The notes under the pieces were generated by a model. That model saw only the letters and a list, made by a program, of their open reading frames with translations, ran no database searches and was not told where the DNA came from. Positions 1 through 10,339 of a stretch of 64,000 bases of DNA are shown here, piece by piece. Both the position numbers and the translations under genes were made by a program. Origin of the DNA: Podocnemis expansa (taxonomy: Eukaryota; Chordata; Testudines; Podocnemididae); NCBI GenBank assembly GCA_007922195.1, contig ML681990.1, positions 37,391,838 through 37,455,837 of the forward strand, read 5' to 3'. The number at the start of each line of letters is the position of its first letter. Within the stretch, counting starts at the first letter, position 1.

Positions 1-2278
1 CATTCAACAGGATGGATCAGGGGTATCGCCTGGGCACCCTGCAGGCATTTGGCTTCAGGCCCCGCTTTGTGGGGTTTCTCCAGGTGCTGTATGTCTCCGC
101 GGAGTGTCTGATCAAGCTCAACTGGACCCTGACCGAGCCGGTCAGCTTCGGGCGAGGAGTGCGTCAACGCTGCCCGCTGTCGGGCCAGCTGTACGCTCTG
201 GCCATCAAGCCCTTCCTTTGTCTCCTCCGTCGGAGGTTGAAGGGGTTGGTGCTCCGTGAGCCGGAGCTGCCACTGGTCCTGTCAGTGTACGCCGACGACG
301 TGCTCCTTGTGGTCCAGGACCCGGGCGACCTGGGCCGGTTGGAGGCATGCCAGGCCATCTACTCGGTGGCCTCTTCCGCCCGGGTCAACTGGGTCAAGAG
401 CTCTGGCCTGATGGTTGGGGCCGGGTGGTCGGCAGGCCCCCTCCCGCCCGCGCTTCAAGCCATCCGGTGGAGCGCGGGTCCGCTGCTCTATCTCGGCGTT
501 TACCTTTCTGCCACCCATCCCTCCCCGGACGAGAACTGGTGCGATTTGGAGGACAGGGTCGTTGGGCGGCTGTGGAGATGGACGGGACTGCTGCGGTGCC
601 TCTCCCTCCGTGGGAGGGCACTGGTGGTCAACCAGCTCATCCTGTCCATGCTCTAGCACCGGCTCAACACCCTGGTCCCACCCCCGACGTTCCTGGTCCA
701 CCTCCAGAAGACAGTTCTGGAGTTCTTCTGGCCAGGACTGCACTGGGTCTCTGCAGGGATTCTGAGCCTCCCCCCGGAGGAAGGAGGGCAGGGCCTGTGC
801 TGTGTCCACAGCCAGGTCCACACCTTCCGCCTCCAGGCCCTGCAGAGACTCCTTTATGGTGCAGGTAGTCCGGCGTGGAGCCACCTGGCGCGCGCTCTCC
901 TCTGCTGCTACCGAGGGCTCCGATACGACCGGCAGCTCTTTTATATCCAGCTGAGAGGTGGTCCGCGAGACCTCTCCGAGCTGCCGGCCTTCTACCAGGA
1001 CCTCCTCTGGACCTGGAGGCTTCTTTCAGCCTCCAGGGCCCTTGTGCCCACCGAGGGGGAGGACCTCCTCGCAGAGCCCCTGCTACACAACCCCCATCTA
1101 CGTGCGCAGGTGGCGGAGGCCCCCTCCGTGAGGCGGCGGTTGGTCCTGGCAGGTGTCACCAGGATCAGAGACCTCCTGGACTACGCCCGGGGGGACTGGG
1201 TGGACCCCCTCGCGCTTGCCCGGCGCATAGGGCTCTCCACCCTTTGCACCCCCCGGCGCCTACTCCAGGAGGTGAGGGCGGCTCTGCCCCCCTCTGCTCG
1301 GGCCTACCTCGAGCGGGTTCTGTGAGAGGGTACTCCTCACCCCCCTCTCAGTCCTGGCCCTCTGGAGCTTGCCATCGGGCCCCGGCCCCGTGAGCCCCCC
1401 CGGCAGTCCCCGTCCCATACGCCGAGCCGGCTGCTGGACTTGCAGCCGGTCCCCTTCCAAACCGCGCCCCGACAATATCTGTACACGCTCATGCTCCACA
1501 CCATCCATTTCCTCGCCCTCGCGTCCCACCCCGATACCAAATGGCGGGACCTCCTTCCACCTGCAGAGGGCGAGGACCCCCGGTGGGCCAGCCTTTACTC
1601 CAGTCTGACCCCACGGCCCGCCAGGGACATCAGTTGGCGGCTTCTCCATGGAGCCGTGAGCACGGGCGTGTACTTGGCGCAGTTCACCGTCCGCCCCGAG
1701 GCCTGCCCCTTTTGCGGCGTGAGGGAGACCCTGGCGCACGCTTACTTAGAATGCGCCAGGTTGCAGCCCCTTTTCCGGCTCCTCCAGAACCTCTTCCTGA
1801 GGTTCTGGCTGCACTTTTCCCCACACATGTTCCTTTATGCACTCTCTATCCGAGGCCCCACAAAGTCACGGGACCTCCTCGCCAACCTCCTCCTGGCCTC
1901 CGCGAAACAGGCCATCTACAGGACCAGAGAGAGGAGGTTGGCTGAGGGAGGGGCCTGCGACTGTGGGGCTTATTTCCGGTCCCTCGTTCACGCACGTCTC
2001 CGGGCAGAGTTCCTGGGCGGCGTCCACTGGCTCCCTCAACAGCTTCCGGGAGCAGTGGGCGCTGTCCGGGGTTCTCTGCTCGGTGTCCCCTTCCGAGTCC
2101 CTCGTTATATACCTATGACCTCACACCCGTCCCTGTTTTTTCATTAGTTGTCCCAAGGACTCATTTGAAAGGGGGTCTAGTGCCACCTCCCCATAGGCTG
2201 GGGGAGGGGTTTTAGAAGTGGGTGGGCTGGCACCCACCCACCACTGCCCGCTTTCAATAGGACTGCTCTTCTATATAG
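1..2278 (+). mobile_element. Tx1/L1-like non-LTR retrotransposon, copy 1 (3' half, cut by window edge)
   Basis: The element runs in from the left edge and ends near 2278. It carries the RT part of ORF2 from the FNRM block onward, a C-terminal domain, and a 3' UTR with the same landmarks as copy 2: a block around 2190-2245 with a GC-rich stretch and CACCCACCCACCA, then a CTCTTCTATATAG-like end. No poly-A tail is seen. It keeps many CpG dinucleotides, unlike copy 2. The Tx1/L1 assignment rests on the YADDVLL catalytic block and a C-terminal CCHC-like cluster. Confidence 0.8.
3..2147 (+). pseudogene. Tx1/L1-like ORF2 reverse transcriptase, 3' part, broken
   Basis: This is the reverse transcriptase of a LINE, which copies its own RNA at a nicked target. 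The frame is open from the window edge except for two in-frame stops: TAG at 654-656, where copy 2 has TGG, and TGA at 1323-1325, where copy 2 has CGA. The second looks like CpG decay. A 2-base deletion near 2012 relative to copy 2 shifts the last codons. Visible motifs are RQRCPLSGQLYALAIKP (RT block B), YADDVLL (catalytic block C, at 288-308) and a CPFCG...H...C zinc cluster from 1704. The N-terminal endonuclease lies outside the window or is missing. With so few lesions this copy is moderately young. Confidence 0.8.
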
Positions 2279-4638
2279 CAGCCTGTACCTGGTCCGGGAT
2301 CTCCTGGAGCTCGGGTGTAGAGACGGTCTGTTGTTCACCCTCCTGGCTCTGGACCAGGAAAAAGCATTCAACAGGATGGATCAGGGGTATCTCCTGGGCA
2401 CCCTGCAGGCATTTGGCTTCAGGCCCCGCTTTGTGGGGTTTCTCCAGGTGCTGTATGCCTCCGCGGAGTGTCTGATCAAGCTCAACTGAACTCTGGCCGA
2501 ACCGATCAGCTTCGGGCGAGGAGTGTGTCAAGGCTGTCTGCTGTCGGGCCAGCTGTATGCTCTGGCCATCAAGCCCTTCCTCTGTCTCCTCCGTCGGAGG
2601 TTGACGGGGTTGGTGCTCCATGAGCTAGAGCTGAGGCTGGTCTTGACAGTGTATGCTGACGATGTACTCCTCGTGGTCCAGGACCTGGGTGACCTGCTGT
2701 GGTTGGAGGCTTGTCTGGCTATTTACTCGGCAGCCTCCTCCGCCCGGGTCAACTGGGTCAAGAGCTCTGGCCTGATGGTAGGGGCCGGGTGGCTGGTCAG
2801 CTCCCTCCCACCCGTGCTTCGGGCCACCCGGTGGAGTGCGGGTCCACTGCTCTATCTGGGCATTTACCTTTCTGCCACCCATCCCTCCCCAGATGAAAAC
2901 TGGCATGAGTTAGAGGGCAGGGTTGTTGACCAGCTGCGGAGGTGGACAGGACTGCTGCAGTGCCTCTCCCTTCCAGGAAGGGTGCTGGTTATCAACCAGC
3001 TCGTCCTGTCCATGCTCTGGCACCGGCTCAACACCCTGGCCCCGCCCCCGAGCTTCCTGGCCAACCTCCAGAAGACAATTCTGGAGTTCTTTTGGCCAGG
3101 ACTGCACTGGGTCTCTGCAGGGATTCTGAGCCTTCCCCTGGAGGAAGGGGGGCAGGGCCTGTGCTGCATCTACAGCCAAGTCCACACCTTCTGCCTCCAG
3201 GCCCTGCAGAGACTCCTTTATAGTGCAGGTAGTCCGGCGTGGAGCCATTTGGCAAGCACCTTCCTCTGCCACTACCGAGGGCTCCGATATGACCGGCAGC
3301 TCTTTTATCTTGATTTGAGAGGTGGTCAGCGAGACCTCTCTGAACTGCCGGCCTTCTACCTTGACCTCCTCCAGACCTGTAGGCTGATTGCAGCCTCCAG
3401 GTTGGTTGTACCCACCAAGAGGGAGGACCTCCTCATGGAGCTCCTGCTACATGACCTCCATCTCGGTGTGCAGGTGGCGGAGGTCCCCTCCGTGAGGTAG
3501 ACGTTGGTCCTGGAAGGTGTCACAGGTCGGAGACCTCCTGGATTATGCCCAGGGAGACTGGGTAGATCCCCATGAGCTGGTTCAGCACATGGGGCTCTCA
3601 ACCCCCATACCCCTCGGCGCCTTCTCCAAGAGGTGAAGGTGGCCTTGCCTTTTACTGCTTGGGCCTACCTTGAGTGTGCCCTGCGAGAGGGTACTCCCTG
3701 CCCCCCTCTCCGCCCTGGCCCTCTGGAGCTTTTGATCAGGTCTCAGCCCCATCAGCCCCCCTGGCCACCTCTGCCCCATACCCCAAGCCGGCTGCCAGAC
3801 CTGCAGCTGGTCTCTTTCCGAACTGCGCCCCATAAATATCTGTACACGCTCATGCTGCATACCATCCATTTCCTCGCTCTTATGTCCCATCCTGATACAA
3901 AGTGGCAGGACCTCATTCCACCTCTGGAGGGCGAGGACCACTGGTGGGTCAGTCTGTATGCCACCCTCACTCCATGGCCCACTGGGGACATCAGTTGGCA
4001 GCTCCTCCACAGAGCTGTGAGCATGGGCATGTACTTGGCGCGGTTCACCCCTCATCCTGACACCTGCCCCTTTTGTGGCATGAGGGAGACCCTGGCGCAC
4101 GTCTACCTAGAGTGTGCCAGGTTGCAGCCCCTTTTCCAGCTCCTCCAGAACCTCCTATTGAGGTTCTGGCTGCACTTTTCCCCACACCTGTATCTCTCTG
4201 CACTCCCTGTACGTGGCCCTATAAACTCACGGGATCTCCTTGTCAACCTCCTCCTGGCTTATGCCAAGACCGCGATCCAGAAGACCAGAGAGAGGGGGTT
4301 GGCTGGGGAAGGGGCCTGCGACTGTGGGGCCTATTTCTGGTCCCTTGTCTGTGCACGCCTCCAGGCAGAGTTCCTCTGGGCAGCATTCTCTGGCTCCCTC
4401 GACAGCTTCTGGGAGCAACGGACACTGCCTGAGGTTCTCTGCTCGGTGTCCCCCTCTGAATCCCTTATTATAAACCTGTGACCTTCACACCCATCCCTGT
4501 TATTACCTTAGTTGTCCCCACAACTCTTTTGGAAAATGGCCCAGTGTCACTTCCCTGTAGGCTAGGGGAGGGGTTTTAGATGTGGTGGGCCTGCACCCAC
4601 CCACCACCGTCCTTCAACAGGACTACTCTCCTATAGCC
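2279..4638 (+). mobile_element. Tx1/L1-like non-LTR retrotransposon, copy 2 (5'-truncated)
   Basis: This second copy has the same orientation and starts directly after the 3' end of copy 1. It begins inside the RT domain (LYLVRDLLELG) and ends near 4638 with the same 3' UTR as copy 1. Many CpG sites of copy 1 are TpG or CpA here, for example TGCCCGCTGTCGG against TGTCTGCTGTCGG. This suggests copy 2 is older or was more methylated. Confidence 0.8.
2283..4481 (+). pseudogene. Tx1/L1-like ORF2 fragment, broken
   Basis: The fragment begins a little upstream of RT block A (LALDQEKAFNRM). It is in frame to a TGA at 2487-2489 (TGG in copy 1), then open from 2490 to a TAG at 3498-3500. Small deletions follow between 3500 and 3560. 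The same frame is open again from 3633 to the TGA at 4479-4481, which ends the protein with SESLIINL. It keeps YADDVLL near 2652 and CPFCGMRETLAH...LEC in the C-terminal zinc cluster. Lacking an endonuclease and carrying several lesions, it cannot be active. Confidence 0.8.
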
Positions 4639-4984
4639 ATCAGGCTTGACTGTCACAGTATGATCATATTCTTTGTGTATGTATCTTATTCATACAGTAA
4701 GTTATAGATATGTGATATATGTCTCTATACAAAGATTTGTGCTGTGCCATTAGGTTATAGCCCTTAACCAAATTAGTGTTAGTATTGATTATTCAGTGAA
4801 GCCCATTACCTGTATAGTGAACCTAGGGAGAGGAGCCAGAAGGGTATCTGGGACCTTGTCATGCCTCGGGTAGTTACCTGAAAATAGCAAGATCAGGGCA
4901 GTCTGCAAAAGGAGAGAAAATTCTCTGAGCACTGGTGGGTGACCCTGAATTCAGGTTTCCCAACCACCAAACATATAATGTTTT

Positions 4985-6890
4985 TGATCCTTCACACTGG
5001 TTATCAAGAAGCTAAAACAAAGCTTACTCAGCCCCCTTTACTGCATTTCAGTCTCTGGCTCCCAATCAGCCACTGGGTCTAGTAAAAAGATAAGTTACCA
5101 GTACTTAAAACTCCATACTCTTTACCAAAAGGGTTCTCCTGATCCCAAAGGATCAGAAACATTACCAGATCAATATGTCTGGATCTAGCCCAAAATGTCA
5201 CACTGGCAGTCAGTCCTTAAGTAACTAAAACTAAAGATTTATTACAAAAAGGAAAGAAACTATAAGAGACCTTGTCACAGGGTGCAGCAGCCAGGCTGGG
5301 CTAGCACCCTGTTGACTTAGAGGAAAGAGGAGCCAACTGTGCAGGCCAGCTAACAAGCTGGAGGGAGGACCAACTGGGAAAGCTAAGGGGTGGATAAAAG
5401 GTTCCAGGGAGGAGCTAGCAGGGGCTATGGAGGGAATAAGGAGACAGCCAGTGAGGGGTGAGCTGCTCAGAGCTAGAGTCAAGCTCTGCTGAGCTGATGA
5501 AACTCCTGTGAGCCTGTAAAGTTGTATATAGTTGGTGATGGGTGTTCCAAACACAATAAAAAGAGACACTGGTGGCAAGAAGGCTGATGTCCATGAGTGC
5601 CTGGTGGGGACCCAGGAGCAGCTAAGTGGGTATCATGGCATGACCCTATCACAGACCTGTTTAAAAGATTAAACTAATCAGATACATAAAATTATTTTAA
5701 AGTTCATATACATCAAGCCCCTGGCAGAATTTGGAAGCTGCAGGCTTGTATAGTTCCTCTGATGTACATCCAGCACCTGGATGGGTCCTTTGTTTCACAG
5801 CTGCAGTTGTAGATGAATAGATCAAAAGGTGGGTGAGGGTTAGAGGCTGAACGGAAAACAAAATGGTGGTAGTGCAGCTACCATTCATGTCCCTTGGCCT
5901 TGTTCATGCTGCACATTGAAATTTACAGGAATAAGATGAGGTCCAGAGTCACATGGGCAAGTCCTGATGACTCATCAGGTCTCTCTCAAGGCCCATTATA
6001 CCTGAGAGTTTTCTTAATGGGCCATTAAGCAGTCCCCTTAAGAAACCATTCAGTCTGGGGTATGGCCCAGAAACACAGCACAAGTTACAATACAGATATA
6101 TCAAACATATTCATAACTGCCAACACAGATATTACACATACACATAAACAATATCATCATACTTAGCAAATTGTAACCTTTCTTTCTGTACCTGAAATGC
6201 CATATCTCATGTGAATTATTGCAATTAACATATCGAAGTTAAGTAATATAAATGGTCCCCATAATTCAGCCAACATCGCAGCACCTATGGCTCATCAGGA
6301 TATGTGGGGATATGCCTGTGATCGGTGGACAGCATGTGAGCCCATATGCAGTGAGCTTGTGTTTGAAATAAGCCCGATGGGCACACCAGAGACTATAAAT
6401 GGCTGCTGCACGATCTTCATCTTGGTTTCGTCCTTGCCTCCTACTTATTTCTGGATCAACTCATCTACAAGTGAGCTGGAAAACAAAGGACTGAGGTGCC
6501 TCCGGGTACAGATATACGCCAGAAGAACTGTACAAACCTACAAACTCCACAGTTTTATTGGGAATCTGGCATAAATGGCCATATAAAGTCATTTATATGT
6601 ATCTGATTACTTTGGCTATATAATATCTCACTTCTTATTTGTTCTTTCCTTTTATAGTAGACCTTTATTATTACTAAAGGATTGGCTGGCAGTATGGTAT
6701 TTTGGATGAGATCCAAACTTGTATTGATTTAGCAATGGCACTGACCTTTGGGGTTCAGGAAAACATTTTGGTAAAAGGAAGAGTGTTTAATTATCTTATC
6801 TCTTTTCCGGACCTAGTTGCTGATTTGGAGCCAGGCAGAGAAATGCAATAAAGGGGGGCTGTGTATTTTTTATTTTAGTTCTTGACCTCT
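4985..6890. repeat. Large imperfect inverted repeat, arms about 500-600 bp
   Basis: Reading the left arm (about 4985-5930, not counting the 5273-5658 LTR insertion) on the minus strand gives a sequence closely matching 6330-6890 on the plus strand. Shared landmarks are GTATCTGATTA (5670s and 6599), a CATCTACAA...GAAACAAAGGAC block (5780-5815 and 6460-6490), and GGAGCCAG...GAAATGCA.TAAAGGGGG (5035-5070 and 6833-6858). The spacer of about 400 bp is AT-rich. It could be two copies of one LTR or transposon in opposite orientation, or a foldback element. The family is not recognised. Confidence 0.7.
5273..5653 (+). mobile_element. Solo LTR with 5-bp target duplication
   Basis: This 381-bp block starts TGTCACAGGG and ends CCTATCACA. 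It is flanked on both sides by GACCT (5268-5272 and 5654-5658). A TATA-like GGATAAAAGG lies near 5392 and AATAAAA near 5556, in the order expected of U3-R-U5 on the plus strand. No internal retroviral or Gypsy sequence is next to it, so it is a solo LTR. ERV and Gypsy origins cannot be told apart by eye. Confidence 0.75.
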
Positions 6891-7145
6891 AGAGTGGGAA
6901 ATCAGGAGCACTGTTTGTGACTGGTCATGAATCTAAAGTCAGTGTTATCCACCAGTTCTGGGAGAATCTGCTGTCCTTTCACAGCCTGCTCTGACCTGGC
7001 TACCCTGGGCATGGATGCATGTGTTGTTTTTGTTAAGCCAAATAAACGATGGGTGAATGTTTTGCAAACATAAGGCACAGATGCCAATTTGTTCTTAACT
7101 TTTTCAAGAACCAAGTTGTGCTGTCCCACTAATTTCTATTGCTAC

Positions 7146-7176
7146 TTTTTTTGTTTTTGTTTTTGTTTTTGTTTTT
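7146..7176 (+). repeat. (TTTTTG)n microsatellite
   Basis: About five units of a six-base T-rich repeat. Confidence 0.85.
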
Positions 7177-7403
7177 ACATATAACTGTGGCATTGGGAAT
7201 AATTCTATTGGGTAAATTGTGAGCACCGTTCCCTTCAACAATCAACAGTGCAACTCATCACTAAAAACAAAACAGAAAATTAGCTTATCCATCTTTAATA
7301 TGAACACTGACCCAGCAGAGCTGTTAGTCTTTAAAAGTGCCACAGGACTTCTTGGTTGTATTGCTGCAGAAAGTATCTAAACTGGTGATGTTATATGGTA
7401 GAG

Positions 7404-7781
7404 CAGGGGTTCCCAACCTTTTTAAGGCTGGGGACACCTTTCAAACTAAAAAAACTTTGCGGCCCCTTGTAGGCCTGCTGCCTCCTTGTTCCCCACCCAT
7501 CAGTCTGTTCTTCACCCCCACACTGGTTTCCTGTCCTCATCCCCCCCTTTAAGTGGCCACTGCAGCTGCTGGCACCTGGCCAGCCCCCAGGCTACTCTCG
7601 CTGAGCATGCTTTGCATGCCAAGGGGTGGGTGTTTTAAAAACTCCCTGCCTGGAGGAAGTTCCCTGCTGGCTGGAAGCCTGGGTATCTGTGGTAACAGGA
7701 GACCTCGGCAGCATCCAGCTCCAGCTCCCAGCCTGTCTGTGGACCCCCAGGCGTCCTCATACCCCAGGTTGGGAACCACTG
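7404..7781. mobile_element. Non-autonomous hAT-like element, GC-rich core
   Basis: Terminal inverted repeats are CAGGGGTTCCCAACC on the left and, as reverse complement, CAGTGGTTCCCAACC on the right. Flanking 8-mers are TGGTAGAG and CTTTAGAG, a degraded 8-bp duplication (5 of 8). The interior from about 7550 is GC-rich and has no coding motif. Confidence 0.7.
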
Positions 7782-7789
7782 CTTTAGAG

Positions 7790-7931
7790 CAGTGACTCTC
7801 AACCACTGTGTTGGGACACATTACTATGGAAAGCCAGGGAGATGGCTGGATTCAGCCTGGGAGAGGTGGGATGGTGGGTCCTATAGGGTTGTAACATGCT
7901 GCCAAGTGTGTCACAAATTAGCAAACTGCTG
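7790..7931. mobile_element. Short hAT-like element next to the previous one
   Basis: It starts CAGTGACTCTCAACCACTG and ends ...TTAGCAAACTGCTG. It is flanked by CTTTAGAG (7782-7789) and CTTTAGGG (7932-7939), an 8-bp duplication matching at 7 of 8. The interior (GGACACATTACT..., GGAGATGGCTGGATT...) matches the element at 35027. Confidence 0.7.
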
Positions 7932-8486
7932 CTTTAGGGTAACTCTGGACACTGTGAACAAGGCATTGCAGCTTGCTTATATATGCAATCCTTCACTTCG
8001 TAGGTAACGTTCAAATATTTTTTTCCATTGCATCTCTAAAAAATCAGATAAGAGCTATTTTTTTCAGCGTTACTGTGTATATATCAATTTTAATTGTTAT
8101 TCAAATATAATTCAAAGGAGAAAACAAATGCTGAGGTCATGGATCAATCATATCTTAATACTGGTTTTGTCTGTGTTTTACAAGCTGAATTAGAGTAAAC
8201 ATGACATTTTTAGCTTTTTCTGCTCCACTAGACCACCGTTTCAGGAAGCATATTAAAACAGCTTTTGAAGACATAATCAGTATGCCCAACTGAGGGGAAA
8301 ACAGAGTTAGCAAAAAAACTGAATTGACCATATTTAATTAATAATACATAATTATTTACCTGCATATGTTTTAAATTTGATGGCACCTTTTGTTGTCTGT
8401 GAATTCTCTGTCTTTTTGGTTTGTAAAAGGTACAAACATCTTCACTGAAGTTCCCACCATCTATAGCAATACCTGACAAAATAAAT

Positions 8487-8595
8487 AAGGAGTCCTGTGG
8501 CACTTTTAAAGACTAACACATTTATTTATCACATCAGCTTTCATGGGAGAAAATCCCACTTCATCAGATGTTTTGAAGATAGGGAACTTATCTGA
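8487..8595 (-). mobile_element. Penelope-like element tail fragment
   Basis: On the minus strand it carries the tail shared by all Penelope pieces here: CATCTGATGAAGTGGGA, a short hairpin, CCCATGAAAGC, then AATAAAT...TTAGTCTTTAA and GCCACAGGACTCCTT. No coding part is attached. See the hammerhead-like motif entry at 41829. Confidence 0.7.
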
Positions 8596-8844
8596 CAAGT
8601 AAGTTCTTCTCACTGCATTTGGGTATGTCTTCACTGCTACAGTGCCAGGGAGGCAATGCAGTGGCATTGATTTCATGAGTCTGTGTCTCTGACCAACTCA
8701 TTTAAACTAATTCCCTGAAAGAGTAAGATTGCATCAATGGGAGGTCATCTCCTGTCAACTTAGGGCTGTGTAAACCTCATGTTACGTGAACAAATATGAA
8801 GATGAATCAACTTGTCCAACAACCACTGCTGCCTATATAGACCA

Positions 8845-9241
8845 CAGAGGTGTTGCTGGCCAGGGGAGGGGCCCGGGGCCTGGGCCCAGGCCCCACCCCC
8901 TGGCCAGGAACAGGGACAGGCGCTGCTGCGGGCGGCTAGGCCCGACATCCCTGGCCGGGGATGGGGCCAGAAGCAGCCACGGGTGGCGGGGTCCTGTATT
9001 CCCGGCCAGGGATGGGGCTGCCGCCGTGCATGTGGCTGGACCCTGGATTGCCTGTCGCGGCAGGGCCCCAGATCCCCAGCCAGGGACAGGGCCGGAAGCG
9101 GCCACGGGAGGCTGGGCCCCGCATCCCTGGCAAGGGATGGGGCCACCACAGCCGCCAGCGGCTGGGCCCCGGAGATCTGGGGCACCAGCGCTGGGGTTCG
9201 GGGCACATGCCCTGGGGTGCCCAGCACCAGTAATGCCTCTG
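8845..9241. mobile_element. Non-autonomous hAT-like element with GC-rich minisatellite core
   Basis: It is flanked by a perfect 8-bp duplication ATAGACCA (8837-8844 and 9242-9249). Terminal inverted repeats are CAGAGGTGTTGCTGG and, from the right end, CAGAGGCATTACTGG. Between them about 350 bp are strongly GC-rich and made of degenerate units of roughly 50 bp built around CCCTGGCCAGGGATGGGGCC. Long frames on both strands here are composition artefacts. Confidence 0.8.
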
Positions 9242-9297
9242 ATAGACCAGCCATTTATTTTCAGCCTCCATTATTACTGAAGATATATTTCAGGAGT

Positions 9298-9520
9298 AAA
9301 ACAAACAAGGAGTCCTGTGGTACTTAAAGACTAACAAATTTATTTATTGCATGAGCTTTTGTGGGAGAAACTCCTACTTCATCAGACATTTTGAAGTGTC
9401 TGACAAAGTGGGATTTTCTCCCTCAAGAGCTCATACAACAAATAAATTTGTTAGTCTTTAAGTGCCTCAGGACTCCACATTTGTTTTAGTGAAATAGACT
9501 GACATGGCTGCCCCTCCAGG
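9298..9520. mobile_element. Penelope-like foldback (two tail copies in inverted orientation)
   Basis: About 80 bp of Penelope tail on the minus strand (9304-9390) is followed after a few bases by the same tail on the plus strand (9398-9478), so the block folds into a long hairpin. The right arm continues into GACATGGCTGCCCCTCC near 9500, another part of the tail. No RT sequence lies between the arms. Confidence 0.75.
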
Positions 9521-10339
9521 AGCAAAGAAGACAAGGAATCTATGGACAACTCAACTGGAAATGAACCAGGAAGTACAGTCAATGAAATAATGGCTGGCAG
9601 CAGTGAGGGTAGGCAGACACAAGACTATGCAATAGCTTAGGCTCCTATTTCCCAACAGCTCCTTCAGCACTGGTACATGCCCGGTGGCTGGTAGGAGTCT
9701 CCTACCCTGCCCTGCAGTGGATGTGATATCAGCCTCATTCTCTCAGTGCAGGACACTGAGAGATATGTATCTGCCTGCTCTGTACTCCACACACCTCCAC
9801 GGGGCTTGACTGGGGTGGGGAGTGAGTTTCCCCTCTGTAAGTGGCAGAGAGAACAGAAAAAAAAAGTGAAGGCTGGAACCTGAAGCTCCCGGCCTGGGAA
9901 AGTGGGTGTTCTGCTGGGAGCCATCCAGAAGCCAGAACAGTTTAAAGGGATCTGATTATTTAATAACATATTTTGAAAAAGTACTTGCAGATAAAAAAAG
10001 CACTGAAGTTTCAGTGTGCTTGAATTAAATACAGAATACGATATATTTAAAGAACGTAGGTATAAGCATGCAGAGGCTTTCAAAATACTTAGATATGAAC
10101 TACTGTGCATGGGAATGAACTAATGTGCACAATTACTTTACATCCTCCCTCATGTATCTCATGTTTGACCACTGCAAATCTGAAACTACCTCCTTCCTTT
10201 TTTTGCTGGTTGTGAAAAGCTGCTTTCTACTGGCCCAATTAGAAGCAAATCACAGTCAACATTTGAGTATCAGATTATCAAAATACTTGTGCTGTCCAAA
10301 AGGACTCAGATCAGGGATTTGATTAAGGTTAAATAATTA

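Noticed and set aside
282..884. Long minus-strand and alternative plus-strand frames over the Tx1-like LINE copies.
   Set aside because: They are shadows of the GC-rich RT frame; the YADD frame explains the region.
8622..8790. Possible MITE half starting GGGTATGTCTTCACTGCTACAG.
   Set aside because: No matching right end or duplication found.
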